Positions 1 to 9,035 of a stretch of 14,682 nucleotides of DNA are shown piece after piece. This stretch comes from Phoronis ovalis (lineage: Eukaryota; Phoronida; Phoronidae): contig JAOXYB010031076.1 of NCBI GenBank assembly GCA_028565635.1, forward strand, positions 1-14,682, given 5' to 3'. A program made the position numbers and the translations under genes. Under the pieces are notes generated by a model, which did no database searches, had not been told where the DNA came from, and worked only from the letters and a program-made list of their open reading frames with translations. The number at the start of each line of letters is the position of its first letter. Position 1 is the stretch's first letter.

Positions 1-112
1 ACACATCGTAGGTATCGACGATGGCTCGGGTTCCTCAAATTTTGGGGTCAATCGGTCAACAGTATCATATTTAATGGAGCTTTTTTGAAACTCTTGCATC
101 AATATTTTTTGC
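1..112 (-). CDS. PX-SH3-SH3 gene, coding exon 10, partial at window edge
   Basis: Open in the required phase to the window edge, giving residues 333-370. It reads QKILMQEFQKSSIKY and continues to an acidic, proline-containing stretch. The acceptor CTCTCACAG fits. No domain is visible. The evidence is phase, splice site and absence of stops over 37 codons, so confidence is moderate. Confidence 0.65.
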
Positions 113-3100
113 CTGTGAGAGTCACGTGAACATGTCTGAACTCGGCCTTACATGACCTACATCTCTATCAAGATTTGCGGTTTACCACGGGTACCGTCTA
201 GTTATTCTAATGGTTACTATGCATTTCTACGTACTTAAAGTATGTCAACTTTGCTTTTAACATTAACCATCATACCAATTCAATATATCTTCAACAGTCA
301 GTATTTAGAGTTTGACTACAAAATATTGAAAGCAAAGTTCCCTGCAAAGTTACTTATATGTAGTACCATGCAATATACATACCTTCTTGGAGGAGTGGGC
401 TTCCTTTGTTCCATATCAATTCCAACATATGGACCTGTTGGAATACTAGCATTACCTGCTGATTTAGGTTGTTCAAGGAACGGATTATCATACAGTTTAA
501 GATATGTAGATGGCACATATCCCACTACACCATTGTAGCTAAAATAACATTTTAACTAATGTAACTACATTACAATACATAATAGACAAAGGTATTATTT
601 CTTTCTTTTCTATAACTATAGGCCAAAACTAGCCAGCTTTAGGAAAAGCAAGGATAATAGATATAGACCTTTCTGGATGGCTTCTGATGGCCCACACCAG
701 GTCTTTATCTCTGACTTTCATTAAGACACAACTTGTTAAAATTGGGAAATGGTAAAAAGAAGAAGGAAAATCAACAAGAAATCCTAATTAATTAAAGCAT
801 CTGGAAAATCAAGTAACTTCTTTAACCGATATTGGACCAACTTTTCTGTGAAAATATGTTACATGGTTAAGAGAATGATAAAACAAGCAAGTCACAGCAA
901 AGAAACTATTTACAATAGGAAACAAAATTATTTTATTTTAAGGACCTGTTAACCTTAAAACAGCAAACTACTAAACCCCACCTACTGTCACTCAGATTGT
1001 TTGGCAAAAATCTGTGAAATTTGACTTGCATCAATATAAGATGTCCATCCCGTTTTCATTTTATGTAGGTGTTGCGGAGGATCTTCTTAGTATTAAATTA
1101 ACAGTAGTAATTATTTGCTCACAAAATGATCCCAGCAATATCAAGACAGATTTGTCTATTATAGCATCATTTTATAAGTGATTTAAAAAAAATCTCCTTA
1201 AAATTTGAACATCTATTTACAATTGCTAGGAAGATACTAATGATTTGCGATGACAAAGACATTTTTGAAATACATCATCATAAGCAAATCTTGGTTTCAC
1301 TTACTTTGCAACCCACCATCCATCTAAAGCTTTATTCATGACTTCTAATATTGCACCTTGTTCAAAACTTAGTTCATCATCAAAGTTGCCTTTATATGAC
1401 TTAGTTGTAATAAAACTTTCACCTATAAAAGTAAATATCTTGTTAGTTGTTGCTAGGTACGCTTTGAGGCAGCACACAAAAAATACATATGAAATTTAAG
1501 TGACACTAGGATTGGCTAACTAGTTATTACAAATTCTATAACAAAATTTGCTTTCTCTTTCGTAATAAGAGCTAGGCACACAAATCCATGACTTCATCTC
1601 TGATTTTGCTTGCATTAGAATTCAATTACTGATGCTGACTTATCATTATACCTAGACTTGGTTCAGCTTCATCTTGCTCAGGCGAGTCATCCAAAGGTTC
1701 CAAATAAGATGCAGGTGCCCAACCTTGCTTGTCATCTAACTGTACAAACCACCAACCTATAACACAATAGAATAAGAATTGAGAATAATCACATTCTTAC
1801 TTTAGCATTACATTACTGTAGAAGTCTATGATACAGCAAAGACAGAGAAGCAGTATCAACCATCAAGGATCTCCATAAAATTATAATATTTAAAGGTTTT
1901 ATTGCTTCATAGATATATACTCCTTTTGTATAAAGGTAACATTAGAGACTGCAAGCTGTCATGCAAAGTAAATCAAGCACATCAAAATAATCAGCATTAA
2001 ATGTTCTTGGGATGTAGAATATTTGACTGACATGTAAAGTATCTTGCCAAAATATAATGTACTTATTCAATAGTTTATCTGTGCACTCGAAATTTAACAG
2101 ATAAATTTGTAGTGTACAAATATGAGTAGTAGGTGTGTCACTTACCATTTGCATTTTTATCTATAACATCCAATACATCTCCACATTTGAAGCTTAATGT
2201 GCTTTTACTCTGCGCTTTATAGTCAGCTACAGCTCCATACTGTTCACACTGAAGTGGCCCTGAGATATTGCCAATATCATCTAGAAATACAAACAGGACT
2301 ACTTTGCAGACAATTGCCCATCAAGTGGTTTAAAAGTGATCTCTCCATGTATCAGTTTTCAGGATTTGGTCAAAAATAATTGGACAACTGCGGGAAAATG
2401 TTAAATTTTCAGATCAAGTTGATCAACCTTTCAAGGTCATTCTAAAATACTACCTACCCATTTACAACAGCCCACCTCTGGCCTTCATAAATCCACCTTA
2501 AAATTATACAGGCAATTGGCCATATTGGAAGTGATCATGATCAAAATTATAACCGACCTGTATTTTGACCAGTATTTACACTGTACCAAATATCAAGCTG
2601 ATCGAATAAACACTGAAGCACTTATTGAGAGAGAAACAAGTGTAACGCACAAAAAATGTCAAAGATTTGTGTTGGCATTTAACCATTTTTCAAGGTCATT
2701 TTAAAATGTCCCCTGGCCTAATCATCCCACCAAACTATGGCCTTTATGAATTCACCTTTGAATTGTCCAGTACATGCTTTATCTTTCTCAATATGGACAG
2801 AATGTCACTTGCCCTCTCGGGAACAAATGTGGCTGCCAGTCAGCCATATTGGAAGTGATCAAGTTCAAAATTATAATGGATCTGTATTTTGACCTTTACT
2901 TGCCATGTACCAAATATAAAACTGATCGAATAAAAACTGAAGTAATTATTGCAAGAAAAAAGTATTACGCACAACATAAAATATCGAAGATTTGAGTTGG
3001 CCTTTGATCCACTTCTCAAGGCCATTTAAAATGTCACCTAGCCTAATACGCCAACCAACCTATGGCCTTCATGCTTCGTCTTATTCAAACTTGATGCAAA

Positions 3101-6100
3101 GTTCATGCTCTCTCGTGAACAAACATGATCCTAGTCGGCCATATTAGATCCAGGTCAGAACCATATTTTCCCTGTACTTTGACCATTCTTCCGTGCTGAA
3201 TATGAAGCAAATCGAATAAAAACTGAAGCTCTTATTGCGAGCTAACAACTAGAGAACAAATATGGCCACCAGTTGGCCATCTTAAAGGGGTGATCCAGAT
3301 CAAAATTACAGCCCATCTGCACTTTGACCTGTATTTTCTCTGTACCAAATATAAAGCTGATCGGATAAAAACTGAAGCAGTTATTGTGAGGCGAAGAAAG
3401 TGTTTCACACAACCAAAAATGTCTAAGATTCGTATGGGCATATGACCTATTTCCAATTATCGTTTCGTCTTTCCTGAAATGGGTTCATGAAAAAAACTTC
3501 TATTAACACTTTCCTTACAATATATAAAAAGCTTTCTAATCTGGACAAAATAACATGGGTTCTTACCAGATTTTTCTTTTTCTTTTTTCTTATATCCCTT
3601 AAAGAATGTAGACAAAATTTTGGTAACCATAAGTGACTTTTTGCTGAAATGATAAAACAATAATTAATGTCTACAGAGTTTATCTTCACACAACAAAAAT
3701 TATCATGTATCTAATGTGTACAATGGAATTGGATAGTAAAATTTGTGTGAGCCCAGATTAGACATCAAGTGTTTACTTACCCTGCTGTTTTGGGTGGGTT
3801 GATATCTTCAGGTTTAGCTTCAAAGAAACTGATAACTACAGAATGCTGAGAGATTTTTTTTGGAAGTACAAATAATTCACGACAGTAGGTATCCAATTCA
3901 CTCTGACGTTCTTGAGCAACTTTCAGAACTTCAGTTCGTTGGAACATTTTTCTACCTACATATAATTATGAACATGGAAAAACTTATTTTTCTATATACA
4001 TGTAAATATATACAAGTCATGTAAAACTTATAAAATTTAAGAACAATACACAGCTATATTGCATTTATGCTTTTAACTGCTTCATAAATCATTTTTGCAC
4101 TTACACAGATGGTAAAAATTGCATAAATCAAAATTTTATTATAATTTATTGCGTTTTTATGATAAACACCATGCCCCCACAACAATGACATATCTCATGC
4201 AAACAATATTTAAAAGCAATATAAAGCACATATATTAGTATATAAACAGAATTGCATTGTCAGGTTCAACATAAACATTGCACAAATAAATTTTATACCA
4301 TTGGTACTAATCTAGGTCCAGTGTTCATCAGGGCTGTCCATGCAATTTTAGCCCATTCAGTAACCTCGTGTGTTAAGTAAAAAAAAGCTAATACTAAAAG
4401 CTTGTCGCCTATGCATATCGTCATGCAGCCAACTACAGACTAACTACCATATTACTTCTATTAGATCAAACTATTTTTGCCAAACATTTTTTTTTAATAC
4501 AGGATTTTTATCACTGACTCACTCACCTGTCATTAATTCAATTTATTAAGATTTATTAATTACATTTAAACTTAAATGGCAATGTTAATCAAACTTACAG
4601 AGGTAATATGGTGCCTACAGATAAACAATGACATATGCACCGGCCATGCCATATACATACAGACAAAACAATGACATATATACACTGACCATGCCACATA
4701 CATACTTTTTAATAATTGTCTGGGTAGAACTTTATAGATAAGTTTTGTATCTAAAGAAATACAACAGAATCTTGTTGACATACAACGTAAATGTAGCATC
4801 GAAGAAACTACTTTTAAAAGATATAATTAAATTTGAGATTTGAACATGATACTGTTTTGCATAGTTATATTGATAAATCCACTTAAATAGTTGCAAGTGT
4901 TATAGCATGGAAAACTGTGCAGTTTTTACGACATTGCATAGTGCTTTTGCACAGCTGTGGGAGCCAATCAGATGCAAGAAAATCACTGACATTTAGAATT
5001 AATATGCACTACTGCATGTGACATAACCTCCGACTTGTCAATACATGTGAAATCTGCTCGACTTGCAACCACATTAATGGACTATGAAAGATGGCAAGAA
5101 AAACTTTTCAAAACAGTTCTGTGAAAACAATACTACCTTACCTCATTTCGTTTAATCTAATGCACACATCAATAAAGATCCTTTCTATAATGTTATGAAA
5201 GCTGATTGAAAAAATGCATACTATCCAACTTTGCTTTTGAAAATAAAATCTATCTGGCTTACCTGGCAAGAAAGGTATGACGCGATCCTTTTCATCTATT
5301 GTACCTCCTTCAATAGGAAACAGATCCAGTAGCTGGGACTACAATATATCATATTAATGCTTTTGACAAACACTGAAGTTACAACAACAATGGTCCCATC
5401 TTAAACAAAGACCAATTTATTTTTTTTAACTTTCAATTTGTATAAAAAGTAATCAACAAAGCATAGCAGTGTTATGGAAAGATATTAGTTATGGGTTATA
5501 GTTGTGCATAGCCCTAAGCATATAAAGTACAATCATATGATATTATAATTCAAGTGGAAATATTTATGACATAATATATATCATAGAACATTTGATATAC
5601 ACTTTGAACACTTGATTACATTTTTCATGTACCAGATTTGCTTGAGTACCTTTTAATTTAAATAATACACTCTATAATTTAACATTCTCAGTTAACACAA
5701 AATTAGAAAAGTGTTACTTCATGATTTAAAATCATATCCAGCAGGAATGCATTTTCAAAGACAATATATAGGTTCATATTCTTAAATAACTTCTGTGTAG
5801 GTTATGTTGATGCAAAAAGATAAGTTCCTGTCTGAATAAAACTAAACGAAACCCTAATAGATTTAGTAACTGTTTTTTAATATATTCTATACATTACTAG
5901 TATTTATTTGAGAAGCTTATTCAAATCTGATCATTAATAGAAAATCAAATTATGCTCATTCTAACATCTGTCATCTAGAATCATGTTCCATAAATTATCA
6001 TTTTAGACAAAGGATAAAACCAAAACATTTGAATGCAATTAATTAACATATGTGCAGCATTGTTTTAATGCTGTCATTATAAAGACATGAGATAATTAAG

Positions 6101-8122
6101 ATTTTATGCACATAAAAAATATTATGCAGATGTATTCAAAATTTGGAATATCGTTAACCTAACATTGTTAAAATATTACCTCTTATTCCGATTAAAGCCA
6201 AAATTAAGGCTTTCTTGAACCTTTTAATATCAATAAATAATCATTGTCTACATCATTTTTTGATAAACTACTTGAATGTCTAATACAGTATAGTAAAGTA
6301 GGGAAAACCATAACAGGATTTTGCTTAAAACCAAATTAATGGACATACATAACAAGAAGCTTCTGGTTTGTCAGTTTTTAATCTATAAGCATTTGTCTGC
6401 ATGGCAGAAATTATAACAGTTTATAATATGTTCTCAGTAGCACACTATCTAAATGACCAGCTTTATTCATGATAAATGTAAAATTCCAAATTATATGAAA
6501 CTATACACATTTGCATGTACAATTTTCAAACCTTGGTCACTAATTAAAATCGTTATCTGCTGTAATGATGTATTTTTTTTAGTTAAGTATTTATTTGATA
6601 CACTATATCATGATATAACTCTTAATATCCACAAGACAAAGTAATAAAATTCTGTCCTATTATATACGCTAATTTAGAGCCAGATACCAAATCATAACTT
6701 ATTTGCTTGCTTCTAATGTATTAAATGCAAATTTTAAAGAACATCAAAGAAAATATATCAAGGTACTTATTCACACCCTTCAGTAGACAATTCCAGAGTC
6801 TCACTTACATGGAATTCAAAAAAATCGCTGTATGACCTATAAATGATAACATCACTGCCATCAGACCAGCACGCTTGCAATACAAACATCTGAAAAAGTA
6901 AATAACAATAGATAGATTTATTAAGCATGTTATTATTCCATTAACTTGCAGGCTTTCTAAAGAGATACATACAGGACTCTGCGAGGGTTTATTGTTGCTT
7001 TTTTTTTGGCATAGTTTCATTCCACTTTAGATTTTATTGTTGAATTACTGCAAATTGAATCAATGAGAAATTTCACAGTTACTGCAGCACATAGTGGCTT
7101 TACATTGGATGTTGGGGCATGTATGCTTAAGTAAACAGCAACATTTCAAGATGAAGATAGGCAGATGACAAAGAACCAACCAGGATGAATGGTATCAAAT
7201 CAATAATACTGCACATAACTATACAGCCAGGATAACAACTACAGTGCCCACAGACACAGATTTCATTATTCTGTGAGGCTTATACCAGGCTTAAAATCAA
7301 ACTTTCAACAAAAACTAGCACCATGCAATCATATTGTCAATTAAGCATCAATTAATATGAAACTTGATGAACAAACTACATGTTCCGTAGCTAGAGGCAA
7401 AAAGAAAATTATAGAAGACTATCTAGTATGTGTAATATAACAATAAGTAAACAACACTATTAATACAATCAAGTCATGTCAGCATTAGGTTGTCAGATAA
7501 CTATTACTTCTAGAAACTGCATGAACATATTTTCCAGTAAATAATTTACAGCCCTGTTTAGTTGGAAGCATGCACAGAGTCTATTCCCCCTAATAACTGT
7601 ACCTCAGACCAGTCTGACTGGTGGGTAGGCAAATCTGGCATGGGGAATATATTCGAATTTCTAAAGTAACACTGCCAAATGTTTTATGTCAAATGAAAAA
7701 CACCTTTTTTCACAAATTTCAGCTGGCAGCTAAGATTATTTCAGCTGACAGATACAGTTTTGCTGCATATTCAGCTGACTGGCAAAGTAAAATAAAATCA
7801 GCAGGTGAGTGAGGAACAGATATGGCCTTCTAAGCTACACCAGCAAATGGTTTATCTAAGCATGAAACATGTAAACTATATGTTGCTTTCCTCTGTAACC
7901 CCCACCCAAAAAAATATCCTAATTGGGTTCTTCTGTTTTAGAAACAATTGTATACAAACAGCTAACTTGACACAATAATAAACATGGGAAAAAACACAAT
8001 GTCATCAAACTTTCTGGTAACTTCAGCAATTGAGACAAGATACTCACATAACATCTGCTAGGTTGATAGCGTTTCTCTACACCTTTCAGGTGTGCTCCAG
8101 TTACAGTTCTTTTGTCAGACAT
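1..8122 (-). CDS. PX-SH3-SH3 adaptor, p47phox (NCF1)/Tks (SH3PXD2)-like, 10 exons, 3' end outside window
   Basis: Joined exons (minus strand): 8122-8048, 6889-6809, 5338-5263, 3955-3781, 3643-3567, 2280-2146, 1756-1652, 1422-1305, 538-383, 112-1. They give 1,110 bases, 370 codons without a stop, and every junction matches in phase. Domains: PX about residues 5-128 (EKRY near 16-19, IIYRSY 40-45, PxxP 74-77, FFEAKPED 121-128); lysine-rich linker 137-161; SH3-A about 175-227 (ADY 180-182, GWW 207-209, P221, Y224); acidic linker EPLDDSPEQDEAEP; SH3-B about 244-296 (GWW 276-278, GYVPSTYL 287-294); then PPRR 330-333. Known of the family: the PX domain binds phosphoinositides and the tandem SH3 pair binds proline-rich partners such as p22phox, organising NADPH oxidase or invadopodia. 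The PX end (NPPK) looks Tks-like, while the inter-SH3 linker and SH3-B look p47phox-like, so I do not choose between them. Tks proteins carry more SH3 domains, which would lie left of the window. The start matches the length of the p47phox N-terminus; an in-frame stop lies upstream. Confidence 0.9.
113..382 (-). other. Intron 9 of the PX-SH3-SH3 gene
   Basis: A 270-base AT-rich intron between GTATGT and CTCTCACAG. The plus-strand open frame starting at 242 runs across it and exon 9 antisense and has no recognisable content. Confidence 0.65.
383..538 (-). CDS. PX-SH3-SH3 gene, coding exon 9 (second half of SH3-B and proline-rich tail)
   Basis: Residues 281-332 plus two bases. GVVGYVPSTYLKLYDN closes SH3-B, then a linker leads to KPTPPRR. 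PPRR is the core of the p47phox autoinhibitory segment that occupies the groove between its SH3 domains. The acceptor is TTATTTTAG and the donor AGAAG|GTATGT. Confidence 0.88.
539..1304 (-). other. Intron 8 of the PX-SH3-SH3 gene, nothing else seen
   Basis: A 766-base AT-rich intron that splits SH3-B between VA and N. I found no exon, repeat or RNA gene in it on either strand. Confidence 0.85.
1305..1422 (-). CDS. PX-SH3-SH3 gene, coding exon 8 (first half of SH3-B)
   Basis: Residues 242-280 plus two bases. DDELSFEQGAILEVMNK and LDGWWVA are the RT loop and n-Src region of the second SH3; LDGWWV is identical to the p47phox SH3-B pattern as I remember it. The acceptor is TTTTATAG and the donor CAAA|GTAAGT, phase 2. 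Confidence 0.9.
1652..1756 (-). CDS. PX-SH3-SH3 gene, coding exon 7 (second half of SH3-A and acidic linker)
   Basis: Residues 207-241 plus one base. GWWFVQLDDKQGWAPASYLEP completes SH3-A with the binding-surface W, P and Y. An acidic linker follows (DDSPEQDEAEP) that resembles the inter-SH3 linker of p47phox. The acceptor is GTTATAG and the donor CTAG|GTATAA, phase 1 at both ends. Confidence 0.9.
1757..2145 (-). other. Intron 6 of the PX-SH3-SH3 gene, nothing else seen
   Basis: A 389-base AT-rich intron that splits SH3-A just before its WW pair. The 70-codon open frame inside it on the minus strand has no homology that I recognise. Confidence 0.85.
2146..2280 (-). CDS. PX-SH3-SH3 gene, coding exon 6 (first half of SH3-A)
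   Basis: Residues 162-206 plus one base. NISGPL leads into EQYGAVADYKAQ and GDVLDVIDKNANG, the RT-loop half of the first SH3 domain. The acceptor is TTTCTAG and the donor AATG|GTAAGT, phase 1. Confidence 0.9.
2281..3566 (-). other. Intron 5 of the PX-SH3-SH3 gene, carrying a degenerate repeat array
   Basis: A 1,286-base intron. Most of it (about 2418-3445) consists of related repeat copies described separately. The several 60-75 codon open frames here follow the repeat copies rather than any gene. Confidence 0.8.
2418..3445. repeat. Degenerate tandem repeat, about four copies, spacing near 300 bases
   Basis: Recurrent landmarks on the plus strand, in order within each unit: GCCATATTGGAAGTGATC, CAAAATTATA, TGTATTTTGACC, CTGTACCAAATAT, TGATCGAATAAAAACTGAAG, TTATTG, AACAAATRTGGC. 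Units begin near 2518, 2840, 3138 and 3274. A partial copy about 2418-2515 shares the CAAGGTCATT and TGGCCTTCAT blocks. The first two full units are about 322 and 298 bases; the third is only about 136 and has lost its middle. No coding capacity is evident. It could be a local satellite expansion or several insertions of one short element. Confidence 0.8.
3567..3643 (-). CDS. PX-SH3-SH3 gene, coding exon 5 (short lysine-rich linker)
   Basis: A 77-base exon found because exon 4 ends in phase 2 and exon 6 needs phase 1; this exon converts one to the other. It encodes residues 137-161, a basic linker ending GYKKKEKEKS. The acceptor is TCATTTCAG and the donor TCTG|GTAAGA. There is no recognisable domain. 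The call rests on phase and splice sites, so it is weaker than for the domain exons. Confidence 0.75.
3781..3955 (-). CDS. PX-SH3-SH3 gene, coding exon 4
   Basis: Residues 78-135 plus two bases of codon 136. It encodes the C-terminal PX helices: DTYCRELFVLP, then FFEAKPEDINPPK, very like the end of Tks PX domains. R94 corresponds to the second basic-pocket arginine of p47phox (R90). The acceptor is TATGTAG and the donor CAGG|GTAAGT, phase 2. Confidence 0.9.
3956..5262 (-). other. Intron 3 of the PX-SH3-SH3 gene
   Basis: A 1,307-base AT-rich intron inside the PX coding region. It contains the short direct repeat at 4623-4705, noted separately. Nothing else can be supported. Confidence 0.85.
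4623..4705. repeat. Two-copy direct repeat of about 40 bases
   Basis: Copy one at 4623-4660 and copy two at 4666-4705 share AACAATGACATAT, CATGCC and ATACATAC with a few substitutions. The start-to-start distance is 43 bases. A third AACAATGACATAT lies near 4182. It is probably a small local duplication. Confidence 0.75.
5263..5338 (-). CDS. PX-SH3-SH3 gene, coding exon 3
   Basis: Residues 53-77 and the first base of codon 78. It carries the PX proline loop, LFPIEGG followed by RVIPFLPG, which holds the PxxP that binds SH3 domains in p47phox. The acceptor is TATTGTAG and the donor CCAG|GTAAGC, phase 1. Confidence 0.9.
5339..6808 (-). other. Intron 2 of the PX-SH3-SH3 gene, nothing else seen
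   Basis: A 1,470-base, very AT-rich intron. I looked for further exons, RNA genes and repeats on both strands and can support none. Confidence 0.85.
6809..6889 (-). CDS. PX-SH3-SH3 gene, coding exon 2
   Basis: Residues 26-52, continuing the PX domain with IIYRSYSDFFEFH. The acceptor is TTTTTCAG|ATG and the donor CAT|GTAAGT, phase 0 at both ends. The phosphoinositide-binding RR(Y/F) motif of relatives reads R-S-Y here (residues 43-45). Confidence 0.9.
6890..8047 (-). other. Intron 1 of the PX-SH3-SH3 gene
   Basis: A 1,158-base intron that separates the first 25 codons from the rest. It holds a cluster of three CAGCTG sites at 7720-7777, listed separately, and otherwise nothing recognisable. 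First introns often hold enhancers; that is general knowledge, not evidence here. Confidence 0.8.
7717..7810 (+). promoter_or_regulatory. Cluster of three CAGCTG E-boxes, overlapping a cryptic plus-strand exon-like segment
   Basis: CAGCTG occurs at 7720-7725, 7742-7747 and 7772-7777, each preceded by TT or AT; a fourth lies near the gene start at 8170-8175. CAGCTG is a palindromic bHLH-type binding core. The same stretch reads as an exon on the plus strand: acceptor AAATTTCAG ending at 7722, then an open 82 bases to 7804, then donor CAGCAG|GTGAGT. Either reading is speculative. Confidence 0.3.
8048..8122 (-). CDS. PX-SH3-SH3 gene, coding exon 1
   Basis: Residues 1-25, the first strands of the PX domain, including VEKRYQPSRCY, which resembles the p47phox FEKRFVPSQHY stretch. 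The donor is TAT|GTGAGT, phase 0. Reading on into the intron soon loses similarity. The ATG has A at -3. Confidence 0.85.
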
Positions 8123-8757
8123 TGTGGTAGCTACTCTATGACCAGTCCTAGCTATATATCTATGATAAACAGCTGACCTTCATATTTACCGAGACCAAGT
8201 CTTAGATTATTATTAGCACTGGTTACCAGAGATGGTTTGTAAAACTTTCCTGCTGAAAAATTGAGAAAAAACATTTACGTATGTGCCATTTTTACTAAGA
8301 CTGTGGTTATAACTGTCAGATTGGAATGTGAATTGTCCAGATGAATTACATAAGACAACACACATGAGTCACCCTACATCCTTTGCAATATTAGATCAAT
8401 ATTCTATTCCAAGACAATAACGTTCAACAATAAGCATGACAGAAAACTAATATAAAATATATCTGCCATGCCGACATGTTGAAAGTTAAGCAAGTCACCA
8501 GTGTTGTCATAAAATTAAGTACAAACAATTGATTATTCGGATTCATTCCCGGGATTCGAGTACAGCTTGCTAACAGTCTAGTCAGTCTTCTTTTAAATTT
8601 AAAAACACTTGATGTACACCTACTTTACTCGTATATGTAATAATGTATACGCACATATAAAATATATTCGTCTCATATTTAACGTAATATAAAAACATAA
8701 AAATCGTGCAGATAACAAACCTAAGATCATCACTCCCCACTTCTGGACATTAGTGTT
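8123..8757. promoter_or_regulatory. Upstream and 5' UTR region of the PX-SH3-SH3 gene
   Basis: AT-rich DNA between the start codon and the CCAAT cluster. A possible noncoding minus-strand exon is 8252-8190 (acceptor AATTTTTCAG, donor CTCG|GTAAAT), but no single acceptor near the start codon stands out to pair with it. The transcription start cannot be placed from sequence. Confidence 0.3.
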
Positions 8758-8942
8758 CCAATAAGTAATAGTCGTCCCGATTGGTAGATTTTCCTAGCAC
8801 CGATTAATAACGTGCATTTTGATTGGTTGAAAGTTGTCTGACATCATCTCCTGCATACCTTGAATAGCCACCGCCCATTGTATTTGTCCAATATTCGTAC
8901 GTAATTGGTACCTTTGTAAATAGAAATCTGAAGCGTTATTGG
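8758..8942. promoter_or_regulatory. CCAAT-box cluster, likely promoter of the rightward gene and possibly bidirectional
   Basis: CCAAT on plus at 8758-8762 and 8888-8892; on minus (ATTGG) at 8780-8784, 8822-8826, 8904-8908 and 8938-8942. Six occur in 185 bases, where my rough expectation from base composition is well below one. The stretch is also less AT-rich than its flanks. CCAAT boxes bind NF-Y and are common in TATA-less and bidirectional promoters. It sits just upstream of a strong plus-strand donor at 9036, which fits a promoter plus first exon. No clear TATA box is seen. Confidence 0.5.
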
Positions 8943-8944
8943 TC

Positions 8945-9035
8945 GACATTGTTGGGACTGATTTATAGCAGAATGTATTGTGAACTAACACCGCCTGTAG
9001 CAACAGACTCCAGAAACGTGCTGTGGAAGTCAAAG
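8945..9035 (+). other. Probable noncoding first exon (5' UTR) of the NWD1-like gene
   Basis: The right border is a strong donor, CAAAG|GTAAGG, at 9035/9036. The next suitable acceptor, TTACTATTGTAG at 10515, lies just before the start codon. The left border, the transcription start, is a guess from the CCAAT cluster. An ATG at 8973 opens a frame that would stay open across the splice and run past the main start codon in a different frame, so it would act as an overlapping uORF if transcription starts upstream of it. Confidence 0.45.

Noticed and set aside
242-538. 98-codon plus-strand open frame
   Set aside because: It is largely antisense to exon 9 and intron 9 of the PX-SH3-SH3 gene, whose minus-strand reading has clear SH3 similarity.
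3447-3689. 80-codon minus-strand open frame overlapping exon 5
   Set aside because: It is in a different frame from exon 5. The splice sites and phase support the 77-base exon instead.
4623-4705. Possible CRISPR-like or palindromic repeat structure
   Set aside because: There are only two imperfect copies with no conserved spacer arrangement, in an animal intron; a plain local duplication is enough.
8794-9033. 79-codon minus-strand open frame in the intergenic region
   Set aside because: There is no recognisable domain, and it overlaps the CCAAT cluster and the probable first exon of the rightward gene.
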